From contig JADIIU010000033.1 of NCBI GenBank assembly GCA_027603945.1, forward strand, positions 62,001-126,000: DNA of 64,000 nt. Direction: 5' to 3'. This DNA is from Terramyces sp. JEL0728. Taxonomy: Eukaryota > Chytridiomycota > Chytridiomycetes > Rhizophydiales > Terramycetaceae. A program made the position numbers and the translations under genes. Positions 63,372 to 64,000 of the stretch are shown here, in pieces; position 1 is the stretch's first letter, and each line of letters starts with the position of its first letter. The notes under the pieces are model-generated. The model saw nothing but the letters and a program-made list of their open reading frames with translations, was not told the DNA's origin and did no database searches.

Positions 63372-64000
63372 TCAGAATCCCTTCATGTTTACTGCAGGCA
63401 TAACATAAGGACAGTCAGTTCTAGCAGTGTCTAATAAAATTGAAGAGAAATCTCCACTCCAAGCTTCTCTTGCAGTAAGCGGAGGTGAAGAAAGCTTAAA
63501 GATTGATCTAATGGTTGCTGCGATAGATGCATGCGAGTATTGACTGTCTGGTTGTGGACCATTAGGTGTGTGTTCAACTTTGCCTTTGGCAATCCAAGGA
63601 GAAACCGCAATAACTGGCACACGAACACCAAGTCTATCAAATGAATATACAACACCGGCATGGTTAGGATCGGTAGCCGTAATTCCATCTGGGTTTGGTG
63701 CTTTTGGAGGAGGAACATGGTCAAAGAAACCACCGTGTTCGTCATAGGTAATCAACAAGAGAGTGTTTTCCCATTGAGGTGAATTTCTAAGAAGTTCATA
63801 AATTCCTTTCAAGAAATATTCGGCATTGTGGAAGAAGCCTGGCTCTCCAGCGTGTCCATCTAAATTAAACTAATATTACCATTAAAAGTTGCCTGGTTTT
63901 GGGATAATTCACCAAAATTGGGTTCTAAAAATGAATAGTTTGGCAGCTTTCCGGCTTGAGCGTCTGATACAAATGAAGACCACACTTTAGAATTTGCAGC
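63372..64000 (-). CDS. secreted phosphoesterase family protein 4, C-terminal part, runs off the right edge
   Basis: About 200 residues are present. Visible: SFVSDAQAGKLPNYSFLEPN, then a 20-nt intron (63866-63885) restoring TFNDGHAGEPGFFHNAEYF, LLLITYDEHGGFFDHVPPP, APNPDGITATDPNHAGVVYS, RLGVRVPVIAVSPWIAKG and the end YVMPAVNMKGF, identical to copy 3. The intron sits three codons before that of copy 2 in the same loop, so the two insertions are distinct. The N-terminal half is outside the window. Confidence 0.9.

Noticed and set aside
1..64000. Many genes look broken by in-frame stops and frameshifts, as if pseudogenes or a recoded genetic code were present.
   Set aside because: Each break sits in an 18-23 nt GT/GC-AG segment; removing it restores family motifs and reading frame, and TAA, TAG and TGA all end genes normally.
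1..64000. tRNA genes, rRNA, transposable elements, viral insertions.
   Set aside because: I looked for T-loop GGTTCRANNCC patterns, reverse-transcriptase and transposase motifs and terminal repeats and found none that hold up; a program scan would be more sensitive.

Overview
This is nuclear DNA from a very compact eukaryotic genome, most likely a zoosporic early-diverging fungus or a close relative (chytrid-, sanchytrid-, aphelid- or Rozella-like). About 45 genes, counting partial and uncertain ones, fit in 64 kb. Neighbouring genes are often 7 to 65 bp apart, the standard genetic code is used, and all three stop codons occur. Fungus-like content includes a fungal-type processive GT2 glycosyltransferase, a golgin, beta-adaptin and an AMN1-like F-box protein. 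A MOK-type ciliary kinase and a CFAP141-like axonemal protein suggest a flagellated stage. The species itself cannot be named from the sequence.

The dominant feature is the introns. I placed 81 by hand across 34 genes, and every one is 18-23 nt long, mostly 19-21. Each has GT(A) at the 5' end, a TAAC/TAAT-like branch site a few nt before the 3' AG, and a join that restores a known protein family or makes the total CDS length divisible by three. Many apparent broken ORFs are therefore intact genes. One gene (proline iminopeptidase) has a 5-nt microexon between two 19-nt introns, and one intron (in MOK) is GC-AG.

Layout. 1-9 kb: partial SH3-WW protein, PP2C phosphatase, MOK kinase, fatty aldehyde dehydrogenase, LSM5, a 7TM receptor-like protein, inositol polyphosphate kinase. 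9-14.4 kb: golgin, membrane-anchored ERO1, secreted phosphoesterase 1. 14.6-20.5 kb: tandem array of five unfamiliar 7TM genes sharing a DTIxW-like tail. 20.5-29.3 kb: peroxisomal enoyl-CoA hydratase 2, PPxY membrane protein, LIM protein, a secreted Lys/Ala repeat protein, USP, coiled-coil protein, thiamine pyrophosphate carrier. 29.3-36 kb: two more repeat proteins and a relic, proline iminopeptidase plus a deleted pseudogene, KxDL subunit, VWD-EGF surface protein. 36-59.4 kb: mainly housekeeping (TTI1-like, GT2, BMS1, beta-adaptin, DnaJ, CFAP141-like, ankyrin, GNAT, ARS2, RPLP1, F-box, 2-hydroxyacid dehydrogenase, LUC7, SLC35F-like, ZCCHC9). 60-64 kb: three more secreted phosphoesterases.

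Themes: RNA processing and ribosome biogenesis (LSM5, LUC7, ARS2, BMS1, ZCCHC9, RPLP1); ER and Golgi traffic (ERO1, golgin, beta-adaptin, KxDL); and three locally expanded surface or secreted families (7TM array, Lys/Ala repeat proteins, phosphoesterases) that look like lineage-specific environment- or host-facing genes. No tRNA, rRNA, transposon or CRISPR array was recognised.
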